Positions 1 to 9,469 are shown, counted from the first letter of the stretch. The stretch: 64,000 bases of DNA from an uncultured Bacteroidota bacterium (GCA_903926385.1 CAIYIS010000036.1:1-64000), one strand, 5' to 3'. Notes: generated by a model not told the origin, from the letters alone. A program made the numbers and translations.

Positions 1-135
1 ATTCACAATAATCCTTGTCAAGAAAAATGGCTATTAGCAGAGAAACCCGAAGACTATAAACACTCAAGTGCAAGTTTTTATTTACTTAATAGTAAAGAAT
101 ATGATTTTTTGATGAGGTATGATGAAATACTGTAA
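1..135 (+). CDS. IS200-like / REP-associated (RAYT) transposase, C-terminal fragment
   Basis: The reading frame is open from the first base and ends in TAA at 133-135, so only the last 44 residues are present. They contain the pattern HNNPCQEKW...AEKPEDYKHSSASFY, close to the conserved end of Y1 (HUH) transposases of the IS200/REP-associated family (HxNPv..g.v..pedYkySSa..Y). The catalytic HUH motif and tyrosine would lie upstream of the window. A REP-like hairpin follows within 45 bases (178-203), the usual genetic neighbourhood of RAYT genes. The family call rests on this short tail only. Confidence 0.75.
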   Translation: MHNNPCQEKWLLAEKPEDYKHSSASFYLLNSKEYDFLMRYDEIL

Positions 136-143
136 ATTTGTGT

Positions 144-209
144 GATGGAAAAAACTCGGTATATTAACAGTCGTTCGTTTGCAGGTGAAAAAACACCTGC
201 AAAGGCATC
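144..209 (+). repeat. REP-like hairpin element, copy 1
   Basis: This 66-base block is about 85% identical (56/66) to the block at 42964-43029. Its core is a perfect 10-bp stem, TTTGCAGGTG and CACCTGCAAA, with a six-base A-rich loop at 178-203. The outermost base pair is T-A here and C-G in copy 2, a compensatory change that preserves pairing. It lies directly downstream of the transposase fragment, as REP elements do next to RAYT genes. Confidence 0.7.
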
Positions 210-339
210 GTTTCTGCAAATTTTGAAGAGTAAGTTAGGAACACAAACAAGGGCGAAAATTGATGCCGGTGCTTATTATTACAAAATATCTGTAAATGAT
301 AAATTAGTGGAAAATAAAAAATTAATAATTATCAAATAA
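210..339 (+). pseudogene. Relic of a T9SS C-terminal sorting domain
   Basis: The frame running out of the REP-like element to the TAA at 337-339 ends in AGAYYYKISVNDKL and then a KKLIIIK tail. This matches the last two strands of a type IX sorting domain (typical form G.Y.Y.i..n......KlvI.K). Nothing upstream supplies a signal peptide or the rest of the domain, and the frame begins inside the repeat element. The simplest reading is the remaining 3' end of a cell-surface protein gene cut off by the repeat/transposase insertion. The fragment is short, so the assignment is moderate. Confidence 0.45.
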
Positions 340-344
340 AATTC

Positions 345-385
345 AAAAGACATCTTGTGCATTCGCACAAGATGTCTTTTTTAAT
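345..385 (+). terminator. Rho-independent terminator
   Basis: A perfect 16-bp stem (345-360 with 365-380) has an ATTC loop and ends in a T-run. It sits between the T9SS relic and the first intact T9SS gene. Confidence 0.8.
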
Positions 386-393
386 AACCAAAC

Positions 394-1350
394 ATGAAAA
401 AAATTATCAGTCTTTATATAATATTGAATTTGTGTCAACTTTCTTCAGTAAATTCGCAAAATCTTGTTCCGAATCCTTCATTTGAAATAGATACCGCTTG
501 TCCAAACAATTATAGTCAAATATATTATGCTGTACCTTGGTTTGTTCCTCATACCAATTGGTCTTCTAGTGACTTGTTTGATACATGTTATTTAGCTATA
601 TCATCTGGGCAAGGAGTTCCGTTTAATCAAGATGGTGTTCAATGGGCAAGGACAGGAGTAAAATATGCAGGAATAATAACATATACAGATACTATTAATT
701 ATCGAGAGTATATTGAAGTGCCGTTATTGTCTCCACTAATAGTGAATAGAAATTACTGTGTTCAAATTTATATTTCATTATCAGAATTATCAAATGTTGC
801 AATAAGCAATATAGGTGCTTATTTTTCAATAGACAGCGTTTTAGACTCAACTCATGGCCATGCAATCGATTATTTTTTTCCACAAGTAGAAAATACAACT
901 ACAAATTTTTTAAATGATACAGCCAACTGGATGCTTGTGTCAGGCAATTTTATTGCCAATGGAGGGGAGCGATTCATGACAATTGGGAATTTTCATAATC
1001 CTTCAAATACGAATGTACAAAACATTTCAGGGAGCTCTCAGCAATATTCTTATTATTATTTGGATGATGTAAGCGTTATTGACTGCACTGATGTGGGGGT
1101 GGATGAAAATAATAAGGAGGATATGGTAGAGGTTTATCCAAACCCTGCAACGAACCAACTAACAATAAAGACTGCACAGTTTAAAGAAAAAGAAATAAGA
1201 ATTACAGATGTTTTAGGGAATTTAATTCAACAATCCATGCTTAACAGTCACCAATCCACTATTGATATAAGTAACCTTGCTAAAGGAATATACTTTATAG
1301 AACTACAAACAGAAAAAGGAATACTGCGAAGGAAGTTTGTAAAAGAGTAA
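394..1350 (+). CDS. T9SS-sorted secreted protein, NLVPNPSFE family, paralogue 1
   Basis: This 318-residue protein has an N-terminal signal peptide (about residues 1-21) followed by NLVPNPSFE, the start of a jelly-roll-like N-terminal domain. The middle contains YYYLDDVSVIDC, a typical end of a galactose-binding-like beta sandwich. The last ~75 residues form a type A T9SS sorting domain: VEVYPNPATN, then TDVLGN, DISNLAKGIYFIEL and a basic KFVKE terminus. It should be secreted through the Sec and type IX systems and attached to the cell surface. The next gene is a close paralogue in the same direction, and a third lies at 27390. Ligand and function are unknown. Confidence 0.85.
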   Translation: MKKIISLYIILNLCQLSSVNSQNLVPNPSFEIDTACPNNYSQIYYAVPWFVPHTNWSSSDLFDTCYLAISSGQGVPFNQDGVQWARTGVKYAGIITYTDTINYREYIEVPLLSPLIVNRNYCVQIYISLSELSNVAISNIGAYFSIDSVLDSTHGHAIDYFFPQVENTTTNFLNDTANWMLVSGNFIANGGERFMTIGNFHNPSNTNVQNISGSSQQYSYYYLDDVSVIDCTDVGVDENNKEDMVEVYPNPATNQLTIKTAQFKEKEIRITDVLGNLIQQSMLNSHQSTIDISNLAKGIYFIELQTEKGILRRKFVKE

Positions 1351-1425
1351 ATATTGCAATCAAATAATTAAGTAAACAATTAAAAACCCTTTTGTACTTT
1401 TGCACAAAGGTTTTGTTTCTTTTTT

Positions 1426-2415
1426 ATGATGAATAAAAACATTAAAATAATTTTCTTATTGTTCTGTCTCTGTCATCAAATGAGGTTGAATAAAGTTTAT
1501 TGTCAAAACTTAGTACCAAATCCTTCCTTTGAAATTGATACTGCATGTCCTAATAATTATAGTCAAATATATTATGCAGTACCTTGGTTCCAACCTCATA
1601 TTTTTAATGGGAATACTTCAAATAGTTCTTCAACAGATATACTTGATTCATGTGCTCAGAATTACGCAACAGTTGGTGTTCCTTGTAATTCATTTGGAGA
1701 TTGTTTATATCCAAGAACAGGAGGAGGAGATGCTGGTTTTTTCCCCATATATGATACCTTAAACTATCATGAATACTTAGAAGTACCGCTTACATCATCA
1801 CTTTTAGCCAACCATAGGTACTGTGTTGAATTTTATTTATCACTCTCCTTAAGTATGTCTGATGCTGCAATCAGTAACTTAGGTGCTTATTTTTCAATTG
1901 ATAGTTTGTTAGATACTACCCATTGGCATGCCATAAATTATGTAATACCTCAAGTTGAAAATCCAATAGGAGTATATTTAACAAGTACGTTGTGGACATT
2001 AGTGTCTGGAAGTTTTATTGCAAATGGAGGGGAAAAATTCATGACCATCGGTAATTTCCATCTTTTCGCAAATACTGATGTCATTCCTATTGTTGTTTCC
2101 CCTCCTTCTCTTGTATCCTATTATTATATTGATGATGTAAGTGTGGTGGATTGTATGGCAGATGGGGTAAATGAAAATAATAAGGAGGATATGGTTGAGG
2201 TATATCCAAACCCTGCAACAAATAGCCTCACCCTAACCCTCAATAAAGGAGAGGGAATAGTAGCACTCTATAATGTGCTTGGAGAATGTGTGCTAACAAC
2301 AAGTATAGTAAACCATAAAAAAGAAATAGATATTTCGTTTTTACCAAAAGGTGTATATTTTGTAAATGTAAAAAGTGATACACAAAGCATGAACAGGAAG
2401 TTTATTAAAGAGTAG
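1426..2415 (+). CDS. T9SS-sorted secreted protein, NLVPNPSFE family, paralogue 2
   Basis: This 329-residue tandem paralogue of the preceding gene starts at ATGATGAAT and has a signal peptide ending near VYCQ. It then shares the stretch NLVPNPSFEIDTACPNNYSQ with its neighbour, and the YYYIDDVSVVDC strand. The sorting domain begins at EVYPNPATN and ends in KFIKE. A GC-rich segment at 2225-2256, inside the sorting domain, resembles the dispersed palindromic element seen in intergenic gaps elsewhere in the window. A TACTTTTG -7 motif lies at 1395-1402, within a bulged hairpin that may also end the upstream transcript. Function is unknown beyond surface export. Confidence 0.85.
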   Translation: MMNKNIKIIFLLFCLCHQMRLNKVYCQNLVPNPSFEIDTACPNNYSQIYYAVPWFQPHIFNGNTSNSSSTDILDSCAQNYATVGVPCNSFGDCLYPRTGGGDAGFFPIYDTLNYHEYLEVPLTSSLLANHRYCVEFYLSLSLSMSDAAISNLGAYFSIDSLLDTTHWHAINYVIPQVENPIGVYLTSTLWTLVSGSFIANGGEKFMTIGNFHLFANTDVIPIVVSPPSLVSYYYIDDVSVVDCMADGVNENNKEDMVEVYPNPATNSLTLTLNKGEGIVALYNVLGECVLTTSIVNHKKEIDISFLPKGVYFVNVKSDTQSMNRKFIKE

Positions 2416-2775
2416 AAGAAATTATAAATTATGGATGATAAATTATAAATTAGGCTCGGGGCAGATATGTTCGGGGCCTTTTTTATTGGTGATTGATTAT
2501 TGTGTATTGATTATTTTTTATTGCCTATTGCCTATTGCCTTTTCGCTATTCACTATTCCCTTTTTATTCTCCTCAAGTAGCGTGTCATTCCGAACGCAGT
2601 GAGGAATCTCTTTTTATTGGTGATTGGCGAAGGTTTATTGCCTATTGCCTATTCGCTATTCGCTACTCCCTATTGCAAAATTGCCTACTGCCTAATTGCC
2701 AAATTTGAAATCTGAAATTTGAAATTTGAATTTCCCTACCTTTGCAATCACCAAAAATCATTTTACACTAAATAA
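2416..2775. repeat. Intergenic region of short low-complexity phrases
   Basis: This 360-base gap has no gene. It is built from reiterated phrases such as TTGCCTATTGCC, TTCGCTATTCGC and GAAATTTGAAATTTG, plus the phrase GTCATTCCGAACGCAGTGAG at 2582-2604. Related phrases occur at 22340-22430, 25800-26090 and 29195-29300. A -7 motif TACCTTTG (2737-2744) for ybeY lies at its right end. Confidence 0.6.
2737..2744 (+). promoter_or_regulatory. -7 promoter element for ybeY
   Basis: TACCTTTG matches the Bacteroidota -7 consensus TAnnTTTG and lies 31 bases before the ybeY start. A TTG occurs 15 bases upstream (2719-2721), slightly close for a -33 element. Confidence 0.5.
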
Positions 2776-3198
2776 ATGACACAATTTAAAAACGAAAATC
2801 TAAAGTTTACGCTTCGCAACAAAACCATTCTGAAAAAATGGATTTCGGCTACTATTAATAAGGAGAAGAGAAAAGAGGGGGATATTACTTTTATATTTTG
2901 TTCGGACGAGTATTTGCTCCACATCAATAAGCAATACCTCCAACACGACACGTATACCGATATTATTACCTTCGATTATTCGGAAGGAGACAGCGCTCAG
3001 CCCATTTCGGGAGATATATTTATAAGTATAGAAAGGGTAAAAGAAAATGCAGAAAAATTTTCAACCACTTTCGAAAATGAGTTGCACCGGGTGATTATAC
3101 ATGGTGTGCTGCATTTGCTGGGGTATAAGGACAAAACCAAAGCCGCCAAAGCCCAGATGACCTCCAAAGAAGATTATTATTTAAAACAACTCAAATAG
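2776..3198 (+). CDS. ybeY: Endoribonuclease YbeY (16S rRNA maturation factor)
   Basis: This 140-residue protein is a single-strand-specific metallo-endoribonuclease that acts in 16S rRNA 3'-end maturation and ribosome quality control in the cytoplasm. The zinc signature is HGVLHLLGYKD at residues 109-119. The first two histidines (109, 113) are present, and the third ligand of the classic HxxxHxxxxxH is Asp119, a substitution I recall from Bacteroidota homologues. Length is normal for the family. It reads towards panC, which ends 18 bases away on the other strand. Confidence 0.9.
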   Translation: MTQFKNENLKFTLRNKTILKKWISATINKEKRKEGDITFIFCSDEYLLHINKQYLQHDTYTDIITFDYSEGDSAQPISGDIFISIERVKENAEKFSTTFENELHRVIIHGVLHLLGYKDKTKAAKAQMTSKEDYYLKQLK

Positions 3199-3216
3199 CC
3201 CCCCAAAAAGAGAGAG

Positions 3217-4104
3217 CTAGTACATTATTACATTATCAATCAGTCTCACCGTTTGGAGTTGCACTGCTATACAAGCCACAGCCGAGCGGCTGGTATCGAA
3301 AGCTGCAATGGGTTGCAAGGTTTCGGAATCTACTATTTCAAAATAGTCGAGTTTAATAAGAGCGCTTAATTTAAAGGCCACTTCCACCAGTTTTTTCAAA
3401 TCGGCTATAGTCGCAAGTTGGTAATTCTCTTTTACAATGCTCAGGGTTTGGTAAATTAGTTTTACTTCATCTCTCTCTTCAGCCGAAAGTCTTCTGTTTC
3501 GGGAGCTCATGGCCAGTCCGTCAGTTTCGCGCACTATAGGGCAGGCAATAATTTCTATGGGCAGGTCGAGTTGTTTCACCATACTGCGGATAACAGACAG
3601 TTGCTGAAAATCTTTTTGTCCGAAAAAAGCTTTCACAGGTTGCACAATTCTGAAAAGTTTGCTCACCACCTGAGCCACTCCGTTAAAATGTCCGGGACGA
3701 TGAGCCCCTTCCATTACTTTATCCAAAAGTCCGAAATCAACGGTTTTTCCCATTGTCCAGCTTTTGTCTTCCATGTGTTGTTGTTTTAGTTCCAGTTCGT
3801 GAGCAGTATAAATTTCGCTTACTTCGGGAGCAAACAGAATATCGCATCCGGCCGAACGGAGAATAACACAGTCGGCATCTATTGTGCGCGGATATTTTTC
3901 TAAATCCGAAAGGTCGTTGAACTGAGTAGGGTTAACAAAAATACTGCATACCACAATATCGCATTGTTTTTTGGCGGCAGTTATCAAAGAAACATGACCC
4001 TGATGAAGAGCGCCCATGGTTGGGGCAAAACCAACAGTTTTACCTTCTTTTCGGATTTCGGTTAGATAACCGTTTAGTTTTTCTACAGAATGAATAATAA
4101 TCAT
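3217..4104 (-). CDS. panC: Pantothenate synthetase
   Basis: This 295-residue enzyme condenses pantoate with beta-alanine using ATP, the last step of pantothenate (vitamin B5, CoA precursor) synthesis in the cytoplasm. The nucleotide-binding signature PTMGALHQGH is at residues 28-37, and FGQKDFQQL and the MSSRN loop follow in the usual order. It is slightly longer than the common ~280 residues, with an insertion around HELELKQQHMEDKSW. Its promoter region is shared divergently with the GT5 gene. A minus-strand -7 motif (TAGATTTG) lies at 4173-4180. Confidence 0.95.
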   Translation of the reverse strand: MIIIHSVEKLNGYLTEIRKEGKTVGFAPTMGALHQGHVSLITAAKKQCDIVVCSIFVNPTQFNDLSDLEKYPRTIDADCVILRSAGCDILFAPEVSEIYTAHELELKQQHMEDKSWTMGKTVDFGLLDKVMEGAHRPGHFNGVAQVVSKLFRIVQPVKAFFGQKDFQQLSVIRSMVKQLDLPIEIIACPIVRETDGLAMSSRNRRLSAEERDEVKLIYQTLSIVKENYQLATIADLKKLVEVAFKLSALIKLDYFEIVDSETLQPIAAFDTSRSAVACIAVQLQTVRLIDNVIMY

Positions 4105-4172
4105 AGTTGTTATTTTGGGTGAAACATCAGTAAAATCAGTGCTAAAGAAGCACTGCTAATAAAAAAACGACA

Positions 4173-4222
4173 CAAATCTAATATTAAAATTTTGAAATAT
4201 CGAAAATAATTGTTTACTTTTG
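4173..4222. promoter_or_regulatory. Divergent promoters of panC and the GT5 gene
   Basis: Rightward: TTTG at 4191-4194, a 20-base spacer and TACTTTTG at 4215-4222, an excellent match to the Bacteroidota -33/-7 promoter. Leftward: TAGATTTG read from 4180 to 4173 serves as a -7 element for panC. Confidence 0.7.
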
Positions 4223-4257
4223 CACTCTTTTTAAAAACTTAACAAAAATTTATCCAC

Positions 4258-5088
4258 ATGAAGAAGAAAGCTAGAATTTTGTATGTTTCCACAGAAATCA
4301 CACCATATCTTGATGAAACCCCTATGGGGAAGATAGGCCGCCATTTACCTCAAGGCGTTCAGGAGAGAGGGCGAGAAATAAGAACCTTTATGCCCAAATT
4401 CGGTCATATAAATGAAAGACGTAATCAGCTGCACGAAGTTATTCGCCTTTCGGGTATGAATCTTATTATAGAAGGCAACGACCATCCGCTTATTATAAAA
4501 GTAGCATCTATTCAGGCTGCACGTATGCAGGTTTATTTTATCGACAATCAGGAATATTTCGAAAGAAAATTTGGATTGGTAGATAAAAAAGGAGAGCAAT
4601 ATGCCGATAACGATGAGCGCGCTATATTTTTCTGTCGCGGTGTTATCGAAACCGTTCAGAAACTTGGATGGGCTCCCGATGTGGTGCATTTGCAAGGCTG
4701 GATGACCAGTTTGATAGCCATATATCTTAAAAAAGTGTTTAAAGACAATCCTCTTTTTGTGGATACCAAAATAGTTTTTTCGGTATATGACGATGATTTT
4801 CCAAATCCTTTGAACAAAGACATTGTTAAAAAATTAACATGGGATGGAATTGATAAAGCCGATATTCCTCATTACAAAAACCCTACCTTTGTCAACGTTT
4901 GTAAACAAGCAATTGATTTGGCAGACGGAGTTGTAAAAGGAAGCGCTAAGATTAATTCGGAAGTAGAAAAATACATTAAAAAATCGGGTAAATTAGTTTT
5001 AGAATACCCTTCAATAGATGAATATGTGGATGCTTATTCCAACTTTTATGATGAAGTGATGGCAGAAGCAGGTGTATTGGTCGACTAA
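4258..5088 (+). CDS. Stand-alone GT5 (glycogen/starch synthase-like) N-terminal domain protein
   Basis: The 276-residue product begins with the GT5 starch-synthase catalytic fold: ARILYVSTEITPYLDETPMGKIGRHLPQ, with GKIG in the place of the ADP-glucose-binding KTGGL, and HLQGWMTSLI near residue 145. A full glycogen synthase has ~480 residues and a second, GT1-type domain carrying the nucleotide-sugar site. That half is absent here although the gene ends cleanly. This short form next to panC is, from general knowledge, common in Bacteroidota, so truncation is probably ancestral. Whether it still transfers glucose is doubtful. It starts 36 bases after a strong promoter and is followed nine bases later by the DUF4270 gene. 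Confidence 0.8.
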   Translation: MKKKARILYVSTEITPYLDETPMGKIGRHLPQGVQERGREIRTFMPKFGHINERRNQLHEVIRLSGMNLIIEGNDHPLIIKVASIQAARMQVYFIDNQEYFERKFGLVDKKGEQYADNDERAIFFCRGVIETVQKLGWAPDVVHLQGWMTSLIAIYLKKVFKDNPLFVDTKIVFSVYDDDFPNPLNKDIVKKLTWDGIDKADIPHYKNPTFVNVCKQAIDLADGVVKGSAKINSEVEKYIKKSGKLVLEYPSIDEYVDAYSNFYDEVMAEAGVLVD

Positions 5089-5097
5089 AAAAAATCT

Positions 5098-6564
5098 ATG
5101 AAATTAGTATCAGTTAGAAGTACAAAAACTTTGCAAACGCTCTCGTTTGCAAAGTTTTTTTTGTTGCCTTGTGCGGTATCGTTGATGGTTAGTATTTCGT
5201 CATGCGATAAATCCAGTACATTGGGGTTAAATGTTCAACCCGTTGGCGATTTGCTAAACGTGTGTTATGACGATACCACAAAACTGATAACAAAAACAGT
5301 GAGGGAAACACATCTGCGCACCGATCAGGGGCTGATAACTTCTGGTGCAGGACTTATCGGAAAGTATATTGACCCGATATTTGGCCGCACAGAGTCGGCA
5401 CTTTATACACAGGTTCGTCAGATTTACGATTATAATTCCAATAGTTTTGGAATTAATCCGGTTTGCGATTCAGTGGTTTTATCTTTAGCCTATGGCAATA
5501 ATGTGGCAAGCAACAATTCTTTGGGTAAGCCATGGTATGGTGAAGGGATTGGTAAAAGTCCGTTAAAAAATCAACGAATAAATGTGTACGAAGCCACCGA
5601 AGCGTATTCGCTTTCTACCGGTTATTATTCCGATACCACAAGACCTTTTCACGCCAATCATGATTTAGTGAAAGGTACATTTATGTTCAATCCGGAGTTA
5701 TCAAATTATGTTACTATTGGTGGTATAGTTTACCGTCCACAATTGCGCATACCACTAGAAAACGAATTCGGACAAACGATATTGAATAATCAAACTACAG
5801 GAAATCTTGCTAATAACACAGCCTTTCAGTCATTTTTCAAAGGCCTATATATTACAGCAACCAATACTACCGGATTGGGAGTGGGTGAAGGGCGAATTAC
5901 ACTTTACGATTTAGAATTTTCGACACTTACCGTTTACTTTAAAAACGATACAAGTACCATTCAATCTAAGTTAGTGTATACACTCAGTGGTGAAGGGCGA
6001 TGTATGTACTTCGACAGAGATACCATAAACAGAGCTTCAGAAATTAATGTTCAGGTGGCTGATACCAACAGAACACATAATTATTCTAGAACGTATGTTC
6101 AGTCTATGGGAGGGTTAAAAACATTGATCAGAATGCCATATTTAATGGAAAGGATTAAAGGTGGAGCTGTTTCCATTAATCAGGCAGAGTTGATAGTAAA
6201 AGTGGATCCAACCACTATAGATTACCATCAGGATACTTTTGAACCGCCTTACCTGCTTTTATTATTCGGAATTGACGATTCCGGCAACAGTTATTTAATT
6301 CCCGATTTGTATGAACACAATTACTCACCAGGTTATTTCAATGCTAATTATGATGCGACTACGCATGAATATCATCTGAAACTTTCGAGATATGTTCAGC
6401 AGGTACTCAACAAAAAAATTAATAACAATGGGTTGTATCTTGTCGTTTCTCATATTAGAGCAGCTTCTACTGCCAATCGGGTTGTGATAGGAGGAGGAGA
6501 CAATAGCACTGGCACCAACAACCTTCAAATGAAATTAAATATTACATATACTAAACTACATTAA
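5098..6564 (+). CDS. DUF4270 family lipoprotein
   Basis: This 488-residue protein has an N-terminal hydrophobic stretch ending in VSISSC, a lipobox that predicts a lipid-anchored envelope protein. The beginning TLGLNVQPVGD and the repeated beta-rich pattern, with internal YFKNDTSTIQSKLVYTL, fit the DUF4270 family of Bacteroidota. It lies between the GT5 gene (9-base gap) and glmS (2-base gap), so the three are probably co-transcribed. Molecular function is not known. The neighbourhood suggests a role in envelope or carbohydrate metabolism, which is inference only. Confidence 0.8.
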   Translation: MKLVSVRSTKTLQTLSFAKFFLLPCAVSLMVSISSCDKSSTLGLNVQPVGDLLNVCYDDTTKLITKTVRETHLRTDQGLITSGAGLIGKYIDPIFGRTESALYTQVRQIYDYNSNSFGINPVCDSVVLSLAYGNNVASNNSLGKPWYGEGIGKSPLKNQRINVYEATEAYSLSTGYYSDTTRPFHANHDLVKGTFMFNPELSNYVTIGGIVYRPQLRIPLENEFGQTILNNQTTGNLANNTAFQSFFKGLYITATNTTGLGVGEGRITLYDLEFSTLTVYFKNDTSTIQSKLVYTLSGEGRCMYFDRDTINRASEINVQVADTNRTHNYSRTYVQSMGGLKTLIRMPYLMERIKGGAVSINQAELIVKVDPTTIDYHQDTFEPPYLLLLFGIDDSGNSYLIPDLYEHNYSPGYFNANYDATTHEYHLKLSRYVQQVLNKKINNNGLYLVVSHIRAASTANRVVIGGGDNSTGTNNLQMKLNITYTKLH

Positions 6565-6566
6565 TT

Positions 6567-8408
6567 ATGTGTGGAATTGTTGCATATATAGGAAATAAGC
6601 AGGCTTATCCCATTCTCATCAAAGGTTTGCAACGTCTTGAATACAGAGGGTACGACAGTGCCGGAGTTGCCATGATTGAGAAGGATGAATTGAATGTATA
6701 CAAGTGTAAGGGCAAGGTAGGAGATTTAGTTAAATTCATTGGAGAGAAAAATACCAAAGGAACGATAGGGATTGGCCACACCCGATGGGCTACCCATGGA
6801 GAGCCTAACGATGTGAATGCTCATCCTCAGTTTTCGGCTTCTCAAAACATGGTGATGATTCATAACGGAATCATTGAAAATTATGCACCCCTAAAAGAAG
6901 AGTTAAAAAAACGTGGTCATATATTCTTAAGTGATACCGATACCGAAGTATTAATTCACCTTATCGAAGATATCAAACAAAAGGAGGGGGTAAGACTCGG
7001 AGAAGCTGTACGTATAGCCTTGAATCAGGTGGTAGGAGCGTATTCCATCGTCATTCTTTCCAAAGAAAATCCGGATGAATTGTTTGCTGCTAAAAAAGGA
7101 AGTCCAATGGTAATAGGTATTGGGGTGGATGAATTTTTTATTGCTTCAGATGCCACACCAATTATAGAATACACCAAAAATGTGGTGTATATGGAGGACG
7201 AAGAAATAGCTTATATAGAAAGAGGGAAAGATCTAAAAATAAAGACGATTAAGAATAAAGCAAAAACTCCTTATGTTCAGGAGTTGGAAATGAAACTGGA
7301 AGCCTTGGAAAAAGGCGGATACGACCATTTTATGCTAAAAGAAATATACGAACAACCCCGTTCTATTAAAGACAGTATGCGTGGTCGTTTGAGTTCCGAA
7401 AACAGGATTGTAAATCTGGGAGGAATTACTGAATACGAGCAAAAGTTTATTAATGCAAAGCGAATCATTTTTATTGCCTGCGGAACTTCTTGGCATGCCG
7501 GTTTGGTAGGAGAGTACTTATTCGAAGATTTGGCTCGTATTCCAGTTGAGGTGGAATATGCATCAGAGTTTCGTTACCGTAATCCAATAGTTTACGAGGA
7601 TGATGTGGTTATTGCCATTTCGCAATCGGGAGAAACTGCAGATACACTTGCTGCGATAGAGTTGGCTAAATCGAAAGGAGCTACAATTATTGGAATATGT
7701 AATGTTGTCGGTTCATCCATTGCACGAGCTACTCATGCAGGGTCGTATACTCATGCCGGACCTGAAATAGGTGTTGCTTCTACTAAAGCGTTCACAGCAC
7801 AGGTAACGGTGCTTACATTAATGGCATTGCGAGTTGCTTTTATGAAAGGTACTATTTCCGCTTCTCGTTTTAATGAGTTGATAACAGAGTTGGAAGCCAT
7901 ACCAGAAAAGGTGGAGAAAGTTTTATTAAAAAATGATCAGATAAAATTTATTGCAGATATATACAAAAACTCAACCAATGCCTTATACCTCGGAAGAGGA
8001 TATACATTCCCCGTGGCACTGGAAGGGGCTCTTAAGCTAAAAGAGATATCTTATATACATGCCGAAGGTTATCCAGCTGCAGAAATGAAACACGGCCCTA
8101 TAGCATTAATTGATGAAGAAATGCCGGTTATTGTAATTGCTACCAAAGGTGCCTCTTACGAGAAAGTGGTAAGTAACATACAAGAGGTAAAAGCCCGTAA
8201 AGGAAAAATTATCGCTATCGTTACAGAAGGAGATTCAATTGTAAAAGAAATGGCTGACTATACTATTGAAATTCCTGAAACAGATGAAATATTGGTTCCG
8301 TTGGTTTCAGTTGTTCCGTTGCAGTTATTGTCATACCATATTGCTGTAATGCGTGGATGTAATGTTGACCAGCCACGCAATTTAGCTAAATCGGTTACGG
8401 TGGAGTAG
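6567..8408 (+). CDS. glmS: Glutamine-fructose-6-phosphate aminotransferase (isomerizing)
   Basis: This 613-residue enzyme makes glucosamine-6-phosphate from fructose-6-phosphate and glutamine, the entry to peptidoglycan and LPS amino sugars. It starts MCGIVAYIG, giving the N-terminal nucleophile Cys2 after methionine removal. GHTRWATHG and HNGIIENY belong to the class II glutaminase domain (1-~240). Two SIS sugar-isomerase domains follow (ACGTSWHAG and SQSGETADT, then GRGYTFPVALEGALKLKEISY). The end DQPRNLAKSVTVE is the canonical C-terminus of the family. Length is normal. Confidence 0.98.
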   Translation: MCGIVAYIGNKQAYPILIKGLQRLEYRGYDSAGVAMIEKDELNVYKCKGKVGDLVKFIGEKNTKGTIGIGHTRWATHGEPNDVNAHPQFSASQNMVMIHNGIIENYAPLKEELKKRGHIFLSDTDTEVLIHLIEDIKQKEGVRLGEAVRIALNQVVGAYSIVILSKENPDELFAAKKGSPMVIGIGVDEFFIASDATPIIEYTKNVVYMEDEEIAYIERGKDLKIKTIKNKAKTPYVQELEMKLEALEKGGYDHFMLKEIYEQPRSIKDSMRGRLSSENRIVNLGGITEYEQKFINAKRIIFIACGTSWHAGLVGEYLFEDLARIPVEVEYASEFRYRNPIVYEDDVVIAISQSGETADTLAAIELAKSKGATIIGICNVVGSSIARATHAGSYTHAGPEIGVASTKAFTAQVTVLTLMALRVAFMKGTISASRFNELITELEAIPEKVEKVLLKNDQIKFIADIYKNSTNALYLGRGYTFPVALEGALKLKEISYIHAEGYPAAEMKHGPIALIDEEMPVIVIATKGASYEKVVSNIQEVKARKGKIIAIVTEGDSIVKEMADYTIEIPETDEILVPLVSVVPLQLLSYHIAVMRGCNVDQPRNLAKSVTVE

Positions 8409-8437
8409 GGGGTACTGAATTACTAATTCAGAATTAT

Positions 8438-9469
8438 TTATTCCAAATCAAACAAACTTCCTTTTTGCGAACGGGGAATTTTCCCCAGATGTTTATAGGC
8501 AAGGTCAGTGGCTTCGCGTCCTCTCGGGGTGCGTACCAAATATCCTTCCTGAATTAAAAATGGTTCATACACCTCTTCTATAGTTCCAGCTTCTTCACTT
8601 ACAGCGGTAGATATCGTAGTAAGTCCAACAGGGCCTCCTTTAAATTTTTCAATCAAAGCCGAAAGTATTCGGATATCCATTTCATCCAGTCCGTTCTTGT
8701 CTACATTTAGAGCAGACAACCCGATATGGGCAATTTCAAGGTCGATGGAACCTGTTCCTTTTATCTGTGCAAAATCTCGGATACGTCTGAGCAGTGCATT
8801 TGCAATTCTGGGTGTTCCCCGACTTCTGCGGGCTATTTCACTAGCAGCTTCATCGCTGATGGGTACATTAAGAATACTTGCCGCACGGATAATTATCTTT
8901 TTCAAAAGAGCTGCATCGTAATAATTCAGTCGGGAATTGATTCCGAATCTTGCTCTTAATGGTGAGGTTAATAATCCAGAACGAGTAGTAGCACCAACCA
9001 ATGTGAAAGGATTCAGTTTAATCTGCACACTGCGGGCATTAGGGCCGCTGTCAATCATGATATCTATCTTGTAATCTTCCATGGCAGAGTATAAATATTC
9101 CTCCACAATAGGACTTAGTCGATGAATTTCGTCAATAAATAAAACATCGTATTCTTCCAGATTGGTAAGCAGTCCCGCTAAATCACCGGGTTTGTCAAGT
9201 ACCGGGCCAGAAGTAATTTTTATGTTAACACCAAGCTCGGCTGCAATGATATTGGCCAATGTGGTTTTACCTAACCCGGGAGGGCCATGTAAAAGCACGT
9301 GGTCTAATGCTTCGCTGCGTTGTTTGGCGGCTTGAACAAATATCTTTAAATTCTCAACCACCTCCATCTGACCTGTGAAATCAGAGAACTCGGCAGGACG
9401 TAAAACTTTTTCAAACTCTTTTTCGGCAGAGTCTAAATTTTCACCATCAGGATTAATGTTAGGATTCAT
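8438..9469 (-). CDS. ruvB: Holliday junction DNA helicase RuvB
   Basis: This 343-residue AAA+ motor drives branch migration of Holliday junctions with RuvA. It has Walker [10 protein letters not shown] (residues 62-70), Walker B DEIHRLS (about 113), the sensor [18 protein letters not shown] and a C-terminal winged helix ending [16 protein letters not shown]. The start codon directly follows the stop codon of the upstream coiled-coil protein gene, which suggests translational coupling. It converges with glmS across 29 bases. Confidence 0.97.
   Translation of the reverse strand: MNPNINPDGENLDSAEKEFEKVLRPAEFSDFTGQMEVVENLKIFVQAAKQRSEALDHVLLHGPPGLGKTTLANIIAAELGVNIKITSGPVLDKPGDLAGLLTNLEEYDVLFIDEIHRLSPIVEEYLYSAMEDYKIDIMIDSGPNARSVQIKLNPFTLVGATTRSGLLTSPLRARFGINSRLNYYDAALLKKIIIRAASILNVPISDEAASEIARRSRGTPRIANALLRRIRDFAQIKGTGSIDLEIAHIGLSALNVDKNGLDEMDIRILSALIEKFKGGPVGLTTISTAVSEEAGTIEEVYEPFLIQEGYLVRTPRGREATDLAYKHLGKIPRSQKGSLFDLE

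Noticed and set aside
142-339. A genuine 65-codon gene starting at 142
   Set aside because: Its 5' part is the REP-like element (also translated in the copy at 42964), and only the tail resembles a sorting domain, so a relic is more likely.
2453-2485. Terminator after T9SS paralogue 2
   Set aside because: GGCTCGGGGC and TTCGGGGCC look repeated but do not base-pair with each other. Only the T-run is terminator-like.
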